Below are positions 33,012 to 44,234 of a stretch of 64,000 nucleotides of DNA, piece by piece; within the stretch, counting starts at the first letter, position 1; each line of letters opens with the position of its first letter. A model generated the notes under the pieces. That model was not told the DNA's origin. It did not search any database and saw nothing but the letters and a program-made list of their open reading frames with translations. The DNA comes from Forficula auricularia. Taxonomy: Eukaryota; Arthropoda; Insecta; Dermaptera; Forficulidae. The stretch lies in the NCBI GenBank assembly GCA_024734495.1, contig JALMQS010000085.1, positions 16,680,334-16,744,333 on the forward strand. Reading direction: 5' to 3'. The position numbers and the translations under genes were made by a program.

Positions 33012-33407
33012 TTTCTTCAATTATAAATGTTTTTCATGGAGTCAATATCATATGGATATTGAAAACTTGGTGTTCCTTCGTCACTGCTGGTCGGCTAGGA
33101 ACTAATAAAGACATTCTATTCGGTTCACATTCAAATATAACAATATGTTTCTCTTTCTCCTTTCTCCTTAGAAAGTGCTGTCAAAAAGAAGGGTTTTTCT
33201 TTTTCTTTTATCTTTTGTTAGCAAACATCTTAATCAGATTACTATTTGATAACTCTATTTGATTGTTCAAACAGAGTTTTGAATTTGAATGTGAACCGAA
33301 TAGAATGTCTTTATTAGTTCCTAGCCGACCAGCAGTGACGAAGGAACATCAAGTTGTCAATATCCATATGATATTGACTCCATGAAAAACATTTATAATT
33401 GAAGAAA

Positions 33408-33446
33408 GACTGATGATGAAGACCAAGTCTTCGAAACTATAGTCTC
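33408..33446 (+). ncRNA. Hammerhead-like ribozyme core with palindromic helix III
   Basis: Same structure as the copy in the opposite arm: CTGATGA at 33,410-33,416, six-base-pair stem II, GAAACTATAGTC at 33,433-33,444. Confidence 0.55.
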
Positions 33447-33619
33447 AAACAAATAAATAATATATATATATATAGATATATCATCTCGATATATATATGT
33501 GTGTATGTTTATTTGCATCAAGCAGAGGACAACCACTTTGTTTCTCTTTGTAAAATTTTCACAGCCAAATATAAATTAGGCATAAAAATTACAAATCTGT
33601 GTACAATCATATATATATA

Positions 33620-33725
33620 AAATAATCATTAAATATACAATAAATATATAAATAACAAATAAATAAATGAATAATAAATAAATAAATAATAAAATAATAA
33701 ATAAATAAATAAATAATATTCTAAT
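33620..33725. repeat. (AAAT)n/(ATAA)n microsatellite
   Basis: About 100 bp of imperfect AATA/AAAT tetranucleotide repeats. The 64-codon minus-strand ORF covering it is low complexity. Confidence 0.85.
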
Positions 33726-34288
33726 TGTTTTTTTAAAGATTTGTATTTTTTATAATTTAGTAATGACAGACATGCGGGAAGCCTCTTGAAAAAGGACCAA
33801 ACCCTAAAAATAAAACAAATCATTTAAAATGTGTATATGAACCACCCTTTGTAGTAATAGAAATAAAATGAAGAACTTTATAACCACTCAACTGGCCTAT
33901 CGTAGGATCGTTAAATTTACATTTAGTGTGATTCTATTTTCTAAAATAGTTCATTAAAATGAAAACAGAGTCATTTGCTTGAAAAAATTAGTCGAAGCGG
34001 ATTGTTAAGGCGTAATTTCTTGGGCTCTGCCTCGTAGTCTTGGTTGTTGCAGAGAGAGCAAGCACTCAGCCTCTCCGGGCTGATTAAGTCCAATACCATC
34101 CAGAGAGTTGCTTGCTTGCTCTCTACTATCCAATTCCGATACAAAAGAGCTTTCAAGCAACATCGCTCTAAGTTGTCTCTTCGGATGCCTTTTCATACTT
34201 ATTTCCTCTTCCCTCCTTTTCTCTAATCTTCATCATCCTTTTCTTCTAAATTCACCAATATATATATATATATATATAGTGTTTTTTC
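33726..34288. other. Unassigned, moderately GC-richer stretch
   Basis: 34,000-34,200 (CTCGTAGTCTTGGTTGTTGC, CACTCAGCCTCTCCGGGCTG) is less AT-rich and has overlapping ORFs on both strands, none recognisable. A (TA)n tract is at 34,258-34,278. Confidence 0.3.
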
Positions 34289-34710
34289 ACTTTGCTTTAT
34301 CTTCTCACGCGAATCAAGCCTCTGAGAATATAATAGGCTTTGCTTTGTTCAGAGCAGCAGCTTTCACTAGATCTCGTTGCTATTTTCGTTGAACAAAATA
34401 AAAAAAAAAAAAATACAATTAAATTTTCTCAAGTTAGAAATTAAAAAGAAAAACAAAAGCATTCATTTAGAGTTTATAAAAGGAAATCAATGAGGGTGTC
34501 CTCAGCTTGATAAAATTAAATATACATACACCTGTAAAATAGGTCAAGAATAAAGTGCGTAGCGTTTTTTCACCAAAATTCAAACATATTAATCTTTTAG
34601 TAATGAAGCTGTTGAAGCATTTATTTTGGTGATTAATTTTATTAAGAGTTGAAATTTTAGTGAAATCACATTTAATTAATTATAATTATTTATTGAAAAC
34701 GAATAAATAA
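34289..34710 (+). repeat. Direct repeat, copy 1
   Basis: The block starting CACTTTGCTTTATCTTCTCA recurs at 35,976-36,370 with few differences, including AGATCTCGTTGCTATTTTCG and ATTATTTATTGAAMACGAAT. The two copies are about 1.69 kb apart and bracket a TIR element. Confidence 0.8.
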
Positions 34711-34727
34711 TAGTTTTTAAGGAATGG

Positions 34728-35219
34728 TGTCGCGACATTTCAGCCCCCGACAAAATTTACAAAGGACAAAATATCCCCGGGATAATATCTTCTGGCAAAA
34801 TATTCCCCAGTATAAGGGAGAATACAAAAGAGACACCCTGCCCGACGATTGGCTTTTCAATGTGTGTTTGATTAGAAAAAAATGGGAGCCCGAAACACAC
34901 CCCGCCCGGGCTAAACTTTTCGGAGGTTCGGTTAATATATATTCAGTTCGGCTCGGTTGGGTTCGTATAGCTCCTTTTTCGGGCTGATGCCAACCGAACC
35001 GCCTAAATGCCCGCCCGAAAAAGAGCTATACGAACCCAACTGAGCCTAACTGAATATATATTAACCGAACCGGAGTCAATTTGCATTACTCATAAGACTC
35101 ACGCGGGGAAGGGTTATTTTGTCATGAGATATTTTGTCCGAAGGATATTTTGTCGTGGGAAATTTTGTCGGGGGATATTTTGTCGAGGATATTTGGTCGG
35201 GGGCTGAAATGTCGCGGAA
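34728..35219. mobile_element. TIR element with tandem GACAAAATATCC motifs
   Basis: The left terminus CGCGACATTTCAGCCCCCGAC (34,731-34,751) is the inverse of 35,196-35,216. Subterminal GACAAAATWTCC-type words repeat on each side. The middle (34,930-35,072) is a second palindrome of about 56-bp arms, CGGTTAATATATATTCAGTT and GGTTGGGTTCGTATAGCTC against their inverses. The CGACATTTCAGCCC/GACAAAATATCC style of end is common in invertebrate MITEs from memory; the superfamily is not assigned. Confidence 0.75.
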
Positions 35220-35975
35220 TCTTAAAGAATTTGGTGTTGGTACTTGGTGAAACATTTTTTTAAATTATTGAATAAAAAATACTTGTATAAATACGAATAA
35301 ATAATATAAATAAAAATGCCATTTTTCAAATTTTGAGCGAAACTCCCAACCGACTCCCTATGTTTTGTAATTGAAAATTTTCCTTCAAAAACAGAGGGGA
35401 AAAATTAAAAGAAATTCTTGGCATCTTATTTAAATTAAATAAAAAAGATAATTCATAAATACTTTATATAAAATTCTCTTCCTAAAAATTTAGAATAATA
35501 CTCTTTTTATCAAACTACAGAATAAATCGTATTCCAGTAAAAATAAAAATTTATTGAAAATTTAAGATTTTAAGGCTGTGAGTTTTTTTATGATTCAAAA
35601 AAACGTTGTTACTCGAAAAGTTCACCACACTCAGATTTTTTTTTCAAAATTCTCAGATTTTAAAATTTTCAAAGAAATTTCAAAAATTCAAAAATCTCAA
35701 AATGCCTATTATCTAAGATGTTAACGATATGAATTAACGGCCATATAATGATATTTAATTCAGTTCACAGCAAAATATTACATTTTGATTTCTAGTAAAT
35801 TAAAGTAAGATTTTTTTGCTTAATTTATAACTAAATGTCGTCTTTATGGAAGGCCATCTGCTGGATAGCTATAGATTGGCACTAGGGTTTGACTACTGAC
35901 ATATAAAAAATCATATTGTTAACATCTTAGATAATAATCAGCCTTTTAAGATATTAAAATTTTTGAAATTTTTCA
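35220..35975. other. AT-rich filler with hammerhead-family tail
   Basis: AATTTGGTGTTGGTACTTGG and TGAAACATT (35,228-35,258) is the tail module of the 31.5- and 44.3-kb hammerhead elements. The rest is unassigned AT-rich DNA with a CATCTTAGATAATA/TATTATCTAAGATG inverted pair (35,710 and 35,922). Confidence 0.4.
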
Positions 35976-36370
35976 CTTTGCTTTATCTTCTCACGCGAAT
36001 CAAGCCTCTGAGAATATAATAGGCTTTGCTTTGTTCAGAGCAGCAGCTTTCACTAGATCTCGTTGCTATTTTCGTTGAACAAAAAAAAGAGAAAAAGAAA
36101 AAAATACAATTAAATTTTCATTTAGAGTTTATAAAAGGAAATCAATGAGGGTATCCTCTGCTTGATAAAAATAAATATTCATACACCTGTAAAATAGGTC
36201 AAGGATAAAGTACGTGGCGTTTTTTCACCAAAATTCAAACACACTTGTCTTATTACTAATGAAACTGTTGAAGCTTTTATTTTGCTTATTAATTTTATTA
36301 CGAGTTGATATTTCAGTGAAATCACGCATAATTAATTATAATTATTTATTGAACACGAATAAATAATACA
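35976..36370 (+). repeat. Direct repeat, copy 2
   Basis: Matches 34,289-34,710 and continues into AATACAATAAGACTATCACG, which starts an inverted arm whose partner is at about 37,730-37,795 (CAATCGAATTGTCG, ATTGTATTATTTATTCGTG). A degenerate hammerhead-like pair (CGATCG stems, GAAACGTG) lies at the arm. Confidence 0.7.
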
Positions 36371-36418
36371 ATAAGACTATCACGTTTCGATCGAATTATT
36401 CTGCGATCGTTTTCAAGT

Positions 36419-37725
36419 ATAGGGATGCAAACGATATATCGATGTTTCAATAGTAAAACATCGATGGTTGCCATCGATGTTCACTATTACAAACCATCGA
36501 TGCATCGATGTTTTTCTATACGATGTTTTTACTTTACCATACAGGGTATGGTCAGAGTATTGTAATCGTGCATGAAAAAAGTGTTTTTTTTACTTATTTT
36601 TCGAAATATCTCAAAAACGGCTGAAACTATTTCGATTAAAAAAATTAAGCGAAACCAGGGCATATCGGTCTACAAAAAAGCTTTAATAAGTGAACATCGA
36701 AAAAAATATATTTTTTGAGATAATAATTATTTTGTCAAAATGTCTGATAGTTAGTCTGTGCGTTACCATTTTTGTGTACGAGCTAGCACAAAAACTAGTG
36801 TGAATATCGAAACCAAATTTGACACGTAGTTTTGGTCCATTGAGATTAAGAGCTGATTAGATTTTGGTGCTTATCGATACCAAAATTAAGGGGTCCAGGG
36901 GGTTAAAAATTAAAAATCTAGGTCGTTTGAGCAAACTCAACCAAATTTTGTATACATAATCAGTGGACCCCCAGAAATCTAAAAATGCAAAAACTAACCG
37001 CCCAAAATGGGGGGGGGGGGGGGTCAAAAAATGAAAATCTTGGCCATTTACCAAACTCAACCAAATTTTGTATACATAATCAATGGACCCCCAGAAGTCT
37101 AAAAATGCAAAAACTACCCCCCCCCCCCCCACGTCCCCTACATGATTATAAATAATTTTATTAAATATTAAATATAAGTGAGGGGTCAGGTTGTATGGTA
37201 AAGTCAAGTGGATGGCCACATCAGAATACATCAGCTTATTTACATCGAAGTTCCGATATGAAGGGTATGTTTCCGGTTTGTATAAGTATGCAACAAAATA
37301 CTTACCTATAGTAACAACATCAGTTCCTAGCGAACGATTTTTTCTAAGGCTGAAGCAACAATAACCCAACAAAGAAACCGTTTGACAGAGACGGGCTTCC
37401 AAAACTATTATTTTTAGATACATTACTAAATAAATTGCTCTGGTTTTGGAAAAAAGTCTATTATGAGAATCACGTGATTATTGTATAACCTTCTAATAAA
37501 AAATTAACAACTTAAATCGTATTTTATTTTATAGAAAAAAAAAACTATCCATGATACTATACATTCTAGGCGATGTATCAATTTAGGTTAATTCATTTAT
37601 TTTTATTTATTTAATAATCTTTTTTAAATTGAATATTTATAATATTACTCGTAATTTTCTATAAGTGGGATTAAAAAAAGAAAAAAAGACAAAGACAAAG
37701 TTAAACTAAAATCGGAGTGGGTGCT
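36419..37725 (+). pseudogene. hAT transposase remnant (hATC dimerisation domain)
   Basis: From 37,287 the plus strand reads YATKYLPIVTTSVPSERFF; after a frameshift at about 37,343 it continues KAEATITQQRNRLTETG, stopping near 37,415. The SVPSERxFSKAG...RNRLxP pattern is the signature of the hATC dimerisation region of hAT transposases. The sequence upstream of 36,530 (TAGGGATGCAAACGATATAT with repeated CATCGATG words) resembles hAT subterminal DNA, so the element probably spanned about 36,419 to 37,725. It lost its BED finger and catalytic core and is interrupted by a CTTTACCATAC element. The catalytic residues are not present. The domain call is firm; the element limits are approximate. Confidence 0.7.
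36530..37245. mobile_element. CTTTACCATAC insertion in the hAT remnant
   Basis: It begins CTTTACCATACAGGGTATGG and ends TATGGTAAAGTCAAGTGGAT plus GGCCACATCAG. The interior repeats TTTTGTATACATAATCARTGG twice, with G and C homopolymer runs at about 37,009-37,022 and 37,119-37,130. The 188-codon minus-strand ORF (36,857-37,423) simply reads through this repeat into hAT DNA and is not a gene. Confidence 0.6.
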
Positions 37726-37849
37726 CATACTTGAGAACAATCGCGGAATAAGTCAATCGAATTGTCGTAATTTTATTGTATTATTTATTCGTGTTCAATA
37801 AATAATTTTGATTGGGGATGGATGACGATGGAGATTGAATGACCAATCG

Positions 37850-38060
37850 ACTTGATTGGAGAATAAATGGAATTGAAATAATTATCGGAAAAGAGGTTTT
37901 TTATCTAATTAGATTTTTCCTCTTATTAAAAACAAGGACTAAAGATGAATAAGGACACTCGATGGTGGAGAAGTAATCTCCGGAATCGAAGCAAAAATAC
38001 AATGTATACATTAATTAATGTAAAATAATTGGTTTAATAAAATTTATAAAAACAAAAAAA
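37850..38060 (+). repeat. Solitary ~210-bp repeat
   Basis: One complete copy (AATTATCGGAAAAGAGG to ATGTAAAATAATTGG). Confidence 0.8.
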
Positions 38061-38623
38061 AATTAATTAATTATGTGTGATTTTACTAAAAGTTCAAATC
38101 TTAACATTTGTCTTATATTTTAATTGAACTTTATTAAACTAAATTTCTTTCGTTTTGATCGATAAATTTTTGTCATTTTTCTGGTGAAACCATTATGCTA
38201 TCACTGTAGAACGTCTGGGATTTCTGTGCGAAAACCCGAACCATGTGATTTTTCACAGGCCTCTTTTGAAGTCAGATTTACACCCAAGGTGAAGGATTTT
38301 CACTTAGGCCCGGAAGGCCCGAGCCTCGGGCGGCAAAATTTTAGGGACGCTAAAATTTAAAAATCGATTTGGTTTAATTTTGTTCTGAATGTATTATTAT
38401 TGTATCTAAATTAATAAACCTCAAAATAAAATTTGTGCAGCTTCATCCGTCTTGGCCACCATCAATTTTGCACATTGTTGTCGTAAGTGACGCACTTTTC
38501 ATCGCTATTTATCAATCTCTTCAAAAATGGCTTGATTTCGTTTAATTTCAGCAGTCATTTTCAGATACAGATGTAGAAATTCGGTCCATTAAATTTTTCA
38601 CTGTTAATTCATGTTTTTCTGTG
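38061..38623. other. Unassigned sequence
   Basis: The GGCCCGGAAGGCCCGAGCCTC stretch near 38,310 is GC-rich and palindromic. No gene is recognised. Confidence 0.3.
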
Positions 38624-39025
38624 CAAGGGCGGATCCAGGAATTTTTTATGGGGGGGGGGATAATGTATATAAGGTGGCCGATGTATATAAGATCTACTTT
38701 TTATCTCGAAAGTGTGTCGCGATCGAATTGGCCAAGCGGGGTGGGGGGGGGGCAGAGACCCCGCCTCCCCCACACACAGACGTAGAACTTTATTTTAAAA
38801 ATTTAAAAAAAAATAAATGTTTTTTTTTTAATTTTTTTTACAAATTTCATATCCCATATTTTAAGTTCATTAAAATAAAAATAATAAATAAAAAAATTGT
38901 TATAAATTCCCTGTCGATTTGGCCGCCGTTTTTTGGACTCTGCGTGCTACGCACGTGTTGCACTCCCGCCAGGCACGGGCCTGTATGGGGGCGGCCCCTC
39001 CGCCCCCCCCCTGGATCCGCCCTTG
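38624..39025. mobile_element. 402-bp hAT MITE
   Basis: The termini CAAGGGCGGATCCAGG and its exact inverse are flanked by the 8-bp duplication TTTCTGTG/TTTCTATG (38,616-38,623; 39,026-39,033; one mismatch). A second member in the opposite orientation is at 52,055-52,445. The overlapping ORFs on both strands (38,611-39,036, 38,847-39,077) are by-products of the GC-rich ends. Confidence 0.88.
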
Positions 39026-39033
39026 TTTCTATG

Positions 39034-40309
39034 TGAACTCCTGAAGATGTGCTTAAAACTGCACATGAGGAGGGCATAAAAAGTTGTTGCCATTTGCATC
39101 AACATACCTTTGTGAATAAGGATTTTCGACTTTATTAAATGTAAAAACGAAGAACAGAAATCGGCTGAATGTCGAGGACTGTATTCAAATTGCGCTTACG
39201 TCAAAAAGTTCTAATTTTGAAGTCATTTTAGCGAAAATGAAACAAGATAATTTATCTAAAACGTAAAAGCGTTTGAATTATGTTAATGTTTATAATTTTT
39301 ATTTACTAACAGATAGTTTTCAGATAAATTATTAATTATTTCAATAAATAATATACATTTACCTTGCTTTTCAGAATGTAGGGGTAACAGCGACATACAC
39401 AAAAATATTTTGGGATATTAGCTAAAAAAGTTCCCAGACCTCTGATATAGAGTCTTCTTGCTAATTAGAATTTTGTCTTCTATTTGTGAAACCAACCTAG
39501 AAATTTATATTTTAAAATTTTTATTTTTATTTTGTTTATAGATTGCCTACCCAAATATCGAACTTCTTTTTGTATCCAGTCTATGCAAATGGTTAAATCT
39601 TTTTTTTATCAATGTTTAGTTTTGCAGCGATGTCATAATTTGCCGGTCTTCCTCAATTTTTTAAATAATCCAGAACACCTCTGATTTAGTAGGGTGGCAA
39701 CCTCTAATGATTTTCTATAGAAATTTTATTTAAGGTAGTTGTTCCGACAAATCCGTTTTCTTAGGATTTTTCTGAAATTTAGATATATTATTATTTAAAT
39801 ACTTGTGCATCGATTGGTGGCAAAACGAAATTTATGAACAATACAGTTCCGGAGATATTTAATTTCAAAAATCGAGTTTTTCGGCCTCTTTAGCATTGCA
39901 CTATAGTGGATATCAGAAAATTTACATACATATTTAATTATAATTAAGAAACCGTTCTTAACATTTTTATAAATAACTAAACCAACATTAAACAATAACG
40001 AATACATATTTTAAGACAATTTTGATTCATAGTTACAACACAGTTTCTGAGATAATAAAGAATAAATAATGAAAAATGTATAAAAAAAAAATTCTCACTA
40101 AAAACATTTTGGCAACAGCGCATTTATTTAACCAGCGAAAGATGCATTCGCTAGATTTTTTCAAATTTATAATTTTCATAAGATGTAACGTAGGCGTTGA
40201 TTGCATTTTTTAAAAAATAACAAAACGATTTTTATAGAAATTTTTGAAAACATTATTATTTTTTTAAATTTAGGGAACGAAGAAAAGATTATTTTTATTA
40301 TAGACAAAA
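39034..40309. other. Unassigned AT-rich sequence
   Basis: No repeat shared with the rest of the window and no domain in the ORFs (for example 39,795-40,007 minus). Confidence 0.3.
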
Positions 40310-40404
40310 GGATCAGCCAGGGATCGAACCCGGGATCTTTGCATCTGTACTGCAATGCTTTGTCATAAGAACTTTAGCTCCTATATCCACTAAGCTACTG
40401 ATCC
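40310..40404 (-). tRNA. tRNA-like gene or pseudo-tRNA with 21-nt insert
   Basis: On the minus strand a perfect 7-bp acceptor stem GGATCAG/CTGATCC closes the 95-nt unit. The D arm is GCTT/GAGC with loop AGTGGATATAG (box A TAGCTTAGTGG). The anticodon-like arm is TTGCA, GTACAGA, TGCAA (a 7-nt loop with U33 and triplet ACA), then a 5-nt variable region and a T arm CCGGG, TTCGATC, CCTGG (box B GGTTCGATCCC). All four arms pair, but 21 extra nucleotides lie between the D and anticodon arms, which is not a normal intron position, and ACA is unusual for tRNA-Cys. It may be a pseudogene, a SINE head without body, or a divergent tRNA. Confidence 0.5.
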
Positions 40405-40639
40405 CTGAACCCAAACTAATACCTATTGTCTATATGAATTATGGAATTACTTTTTTAATCCTCTTCTCGTTCATTTTTTCGCAGTGTAGGCCTTGATTCA
40501 TTAATTAAACAATTAAATATTCCAGCGCCTCCCAATCGATCGCAGACACCAAAGATCAGATTATTATTTTTATTATTATTAATTTACTCTTTAAAGTATA
40601 TAAGTTTAATTTTTTCTGGATAAGCTGATAGGTAATCAT

Positions 40640-40850
40640 TTTTTACTTTACCATACAGGGTGTATGGTCAAGTATTGTAATTGTGCATGAAAGAAGCGTT
40701 TTTTCTTCTTTTGTTCCAAATAATAATTGTTTTGTCTGCTAGTCTGTTAGTTAGTCTGTGCAGAGGTCAGAGGTCTGTGCGTTACCAAATTTTTGTGGAC
40801 GGGCTAGCTCAAAAACTAGTGTGAATATCAAAACCAAATTTCACATGTTT
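40640..40850. repeat. Truncated CTTTACCATAC repeat
   Basis: CTTTACCATACAGGGTGTATGG and the GGCTAGCTCAAAAACTAGTG block match 30,170-30,440 and 36,530-36,810; the 3' part is missing. Confidence 0.6.
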
Positions 40851-40959
40851 TTTACTTTTTTCCTCATTAATTGCCGCAACAGCCTTTACTCGTTTATGTT
40901 TAATAAATCGACCTTTAAAATGTATTTTATCAGGATTGGAGGGAGGAGGAATTAAAACC

Positions 40960-41155
40960 AATCGACTTGATTGGGGAATAATGGAATTGAAATAATTATC
41001 GGAAAAAAGGTTTTTTTATCTAATTAGATTTTTCCTCTTATTAAAAACAAGGACTAAAGATGAATAAGGACACTCGATGGTGGAGAAGTAATCTCCGGAA
41101 TCGAAGCAAAAATACAATGTATACATTAATTAATGTAAAATAATTGGTGTATTTT
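40960..41155 (+). repeat. Solitary ~210-bp repeat
   Basis: One copy, inserted between two ATTTTATCAG strings (about 40,924 and 41,152) that may represent a target duplication (TGTATTTTATCAG before and after). Confidence 0.75.
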
Positions 41156-42310
41156 ATCAGTCATTTTATCTGTCATTTTAATGTCATGTATAAAAATATT
41201 CAATCTCTTACAATAGTGCCAAATTTGTCAAACGAGCACGCGATTGGCTAGATTTGGTACATAAACAGCAAAAAGTTTTGGCCTTATGAACTATGAATCC
41301 TGATTGTCTGTTCTATATACTCTAGCATTAACTTTTTGCTGGTATTGTCGCGAAACAACTACCTTAATGCGAAAAATCAATTTCCAGAAAAGCTTTTTCA
41401 ATACTTTACTTATTCTGAAAGTAACTGTATATAACAAAAAATATAAATTTTCCTATTTTCATTTAGATCACGACCTTAGTACAATCAATTATATTCTAAA
41501 GCAAAGGAAAAGTTATTTTATTATAGGCATATATATTAGACCTAGTTTTAAATTATATGATAAGCTCTCTAAGGGCTCTACTGAATGAAATTTTTCTAAG
41601 AATATATACATATATTTCTCTCTCCCTCTCCCTCTGGTTATTTAAATTATGTTTTGAAAAGGTGCTGGAAAGTAAATTTGACTTCCGTACCCCCCATTCT
41701 TTTCCAATGAAAACTTCTATCCATTTTTAAAATCCCCTAAATACAATTTATGCCACGAGAAGCGAAGGAGTCCACCTTCGAGTCGAGGCAGAGCTCATTT
41801 GAATTTCTTTTCAACGAGCATCCCCTGTGCGAAGACACCCCCGGAAACCCACCCCCCGCCCCCGGGACCGCCCCAGGACTTAACCCCTGGCAACTCCATG
41901 CTAATGCTTAGATATATACTAGAGAAGATGTGCAATTCCAATGGAAAATTTGCCACCAACCGCATAAGTCGCAACAACAACTTCTCTCTCTCTCAATTTA
42001 ATATTCTAAAGCAATTCATTAATAAGATCATCAGTTAGGCTTATTATTAGTTTACCTTTTGACATCGTTTCGGAAAGTGTTTGAGAATTCTTGTTATAAC
42101 AAAGAGAGAGATACGAGAAATGTTATTTGCTGAAACTGTTTCACATATAATAGGATTTCTGATATTAATTATACATGAACAACCTAACACAATTGGAAAA
42201 GTTTTACAATTTAAAAAAATAATTTCCCCGATATAAGAATTACAAAAATAAAAAAAAATCTTGTGTTTATTGTCCACATATTTGTTCTTACGAATGAAAT
42301 TGGAAAGTTT
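41156..42310. other. Mostly unassigned; C-rich patch
   Basis: A C-rich patch at 41,820-41,890 (CACCCCCCGCCCCCGGGACC) lies in slightly GC-richer DNA (41,680-41,960). ORFs on both strands (41,304-41,588, 41,795-41,980, 41,799-42,038) have no recognisable domains. Confidence 0.3.
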
Positions 42311-42429
42311 TTTGTTTTTCTTGTCGAGAGTAGCAGAGTTGTTTATTCTTAAGGAGAAAACAATGAGGTTGTACCTACTATTTATTTATTTATTTAAAAC
42401 AATGCTCTGAGAGTTGGCTACCTTGTAGA

Positions 42430-42600
42430 GTAGAAACAGAAAGTATATATATACAAATAGTAACATTTAAGTAAGCAAACATAACATATATAACATTTAA
42501 ATGAGCAAACAGAAAGAATACATACATATAGTAACATTTAAATGAGAAACAGAAAGAATACAGGTATATAGTAAGATTTAAATGAGCAAGACTCTCCCTA
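42430..42600. repeat. Minisatellite, ~45-50-bp unit
   Basis: AGTAACATTTAARTGAGCAAAC or close variants recur three to four times, with AGAAAGAATACA spacers. Confidence 0.75.
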
Positions 42601-42669
42601 TACTTGATTTAAATAAACATCTATCTAATTCAGCGATCGGGAAACTTTTTTACCTATTACCCAAAAATA

Positions 42670-43588
42670 CAGGGTGGTCCATAAAGAACTACCACATTTT
42701 GAAGAGGTATAAAAAATGAAAGCCCGCCTCCTTGGTGCAATGGTTAGCATGGCTGGCTGCCAACAATGAGGTCCCGGGTTCGATTCCCGGCTATACTGAG
42801 AATTTTTTCTGTAAGTATAGGGTCTGGAACGGGGTTCACACAGCCTGGTGAGGATAAATGAGTAGCTGCTTGATTGAGAAGCAGCGAATCTCGGTTAAGA
42901 ACACTGAAACGAAGGTTGTAGAGATTGCGTTGAGCTAACCACTTGACCCCTCGGTACTGTTTCCAATTAGGATAGCAACCAATTCAGTAGGCCAAGACCC
43001 ATAAAGGGTTGTCGAGCCAGAAATTTATTTTATTTATTTATAAAAAATGAAAAAATTTAACTAGAAAAATACTTAATATATTTATGAAAAGAAACATAAA
43101 ATAAATTTTTTATGAGTGTGTTTTAAACATTATATCAGACAAAAAAGGCGGGTGGGAGGGGGGTCAAAAATGAAAATTCTTGCCCTTTCGATCAAACTCA
43201 GCCAAATTTTGTACACATGTTGACCCCCAGAAGGATAAAAATTCAAAAACTAACCATCCAAAATAGAGGGAGGGTCAAAAATAAAAATTCTTGCCCTTTC
43301 GACCAAACTCAACCAAATTTTGTATACATAGTTTGGTCGAATAGGCTAGAATTTTCATTTTTGACCCTCCCCCTATTTTGGGTGGTTAGTTTATGCAATT
43401 CTAGTATTCTGTGGTTCCACAGAATATGTATATATAGAAAATTAGGTTGAGTTTGGTCGAAAAGGCTGGAATTTTCATTTTTTACCCCCCCCCCCTCTTT
43501 TTGTCTGATATAATGTTATAATCATTTTTTTTCGAATTATATTTTTTATACCTCTTCAAAATGTGGGAGATCTTTATGCCCCACCCTG
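42670..43588. mobile_element. CAGGGTGG/TA element interrupted by a SINE
   Basis: The left end CAGGGTGGTCCATAAAGAAC (42,670) and the inverse end CAGGGTGGGGCATAAAGATC (to 43,588) are about 50-bp TIRs including CCACATTTTGAAGAGGTATA. TA precedes the left end; the right flank is AA. Removing the SINE and its duplication leaves about 588 bp. The interior has repeated GAGTTTGGTCGAAAAGG and inverse blocks. Confidence 0.75.
42722..43038 (+). mobile_element. tRNA-derived SINE, full length
   Basis: The head has a box A-like TGGTGCAATGGTTAGCATGG and box B GGTTCGATTCCC within a perfect T arm CCGGG/CCCGG. A tRNA-unrelated body of about 200 bp and an (ATTT)n tail follow. The insertion is flanked by the perfect 14-bp duplication TATAAAAAATGAAA (42,708-42,721 and 43,039-43,052). 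It is transcribed from an internal Pol III promoter if active and depends on LINE machinery for movement. Confidence 0.92.
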
Positions 43589-44234
43589 AATATTTGATTT
43601 TCTCGATGTTAGGTACTCCCTTGTTTCGAAAGGGACAAAATTAGAGACCATTTTAAATTCAAAATTGTTTATTGAATTATTTAATAAGGAGGATTCAAGT
43701 ATGAAAAATTGTATACGGTAAAATGAATATAGGTAGTAAAAAAAAAGTATATTCCTAATAAAAATAATTATTGAAATTCTCATTATGGAACAAAAAAATA
43801 TCATTGGAAAGTTTTTAATTTCAGATTTTGGTTTCATTTTTGATACAATAATATCAAAATTGGGATTTTCTATTTATAAGATCAATTTGTATACTATCTT
43901 AGGGCTTCGATCGAGGTCTATGCGATTTTTATTTATATATTTTTTATATAAATTTCTATAGACTCACATATAAATATACAAGAGAAATTTTCATTTTTAC
44001 CCAATTTGGGGTAATTTCACCTGGTTCGCCGAACTCTGATCTAAATCTATCTATCAGTGGCGGTCAGTAACTTTTAAATCAGGGGATACTGTCCAAAAAA
44101 CAAACCTTCAATTTTTTTTAAATTTTATTTTATTCATTTCTCATTTTTGCAAAAATTTATCGATAATAATCGCATCATAGAATTTTTCGATTATTTTTCA
44201 AATTTCAAAATTAGATTTTTTATCTTTTTATAAA
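43589..44234. other. Unassigned AT-rich sequence
   Basis: The CAGTGGCGGTCAGTAACTTT string (44,056-44,075) resembles a hAT terminus but no partner end is found. No gene is seen. Confidence 0.3.

Larger units (their letters stand above)
32840..33560. mobile_element. Hammerhead foldback, ~207-bp arms
   Basis: The arms about 32,931-33,137 and 33,274-33,487 are inverse copies (GGACATTCTATTCGGTTCACA-type block; AATATCATATGGATATTGA and its inverse). Outer flanks are the GAGTAGCAGAGTTGTTGATT repeat and its inverse (GCAGAGGACAACC). Each arm has a hammerhead core with a long stem II. Confidence 0.75.

Noticed and set aside
34044..34226. Overlapping ORFs on both strands near 34.1 kb
   Set aside because: Opposite-strand ORFs mirror each other and no motif is recognisable.
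36857..37423. 188-codon minus-strand ORF, the longest in the window
   Set aside because: It reads through a low-complexity TE (repeated VYKIWLS words from the GTATACAAAATTTGG repeat) and into the antisense strand of a hAT remnant.
38611..39036. 141-codon ORF
   Set aside because: It coincides with a hAT MITE including both termini and a lysine/phenylalanine low-complexity middle; the opposite strand is open too.
44056..44075. CAGTGGCGG hAT-like terminus
   Set aside because: No inverted partner or TSD was found within 3 kb.
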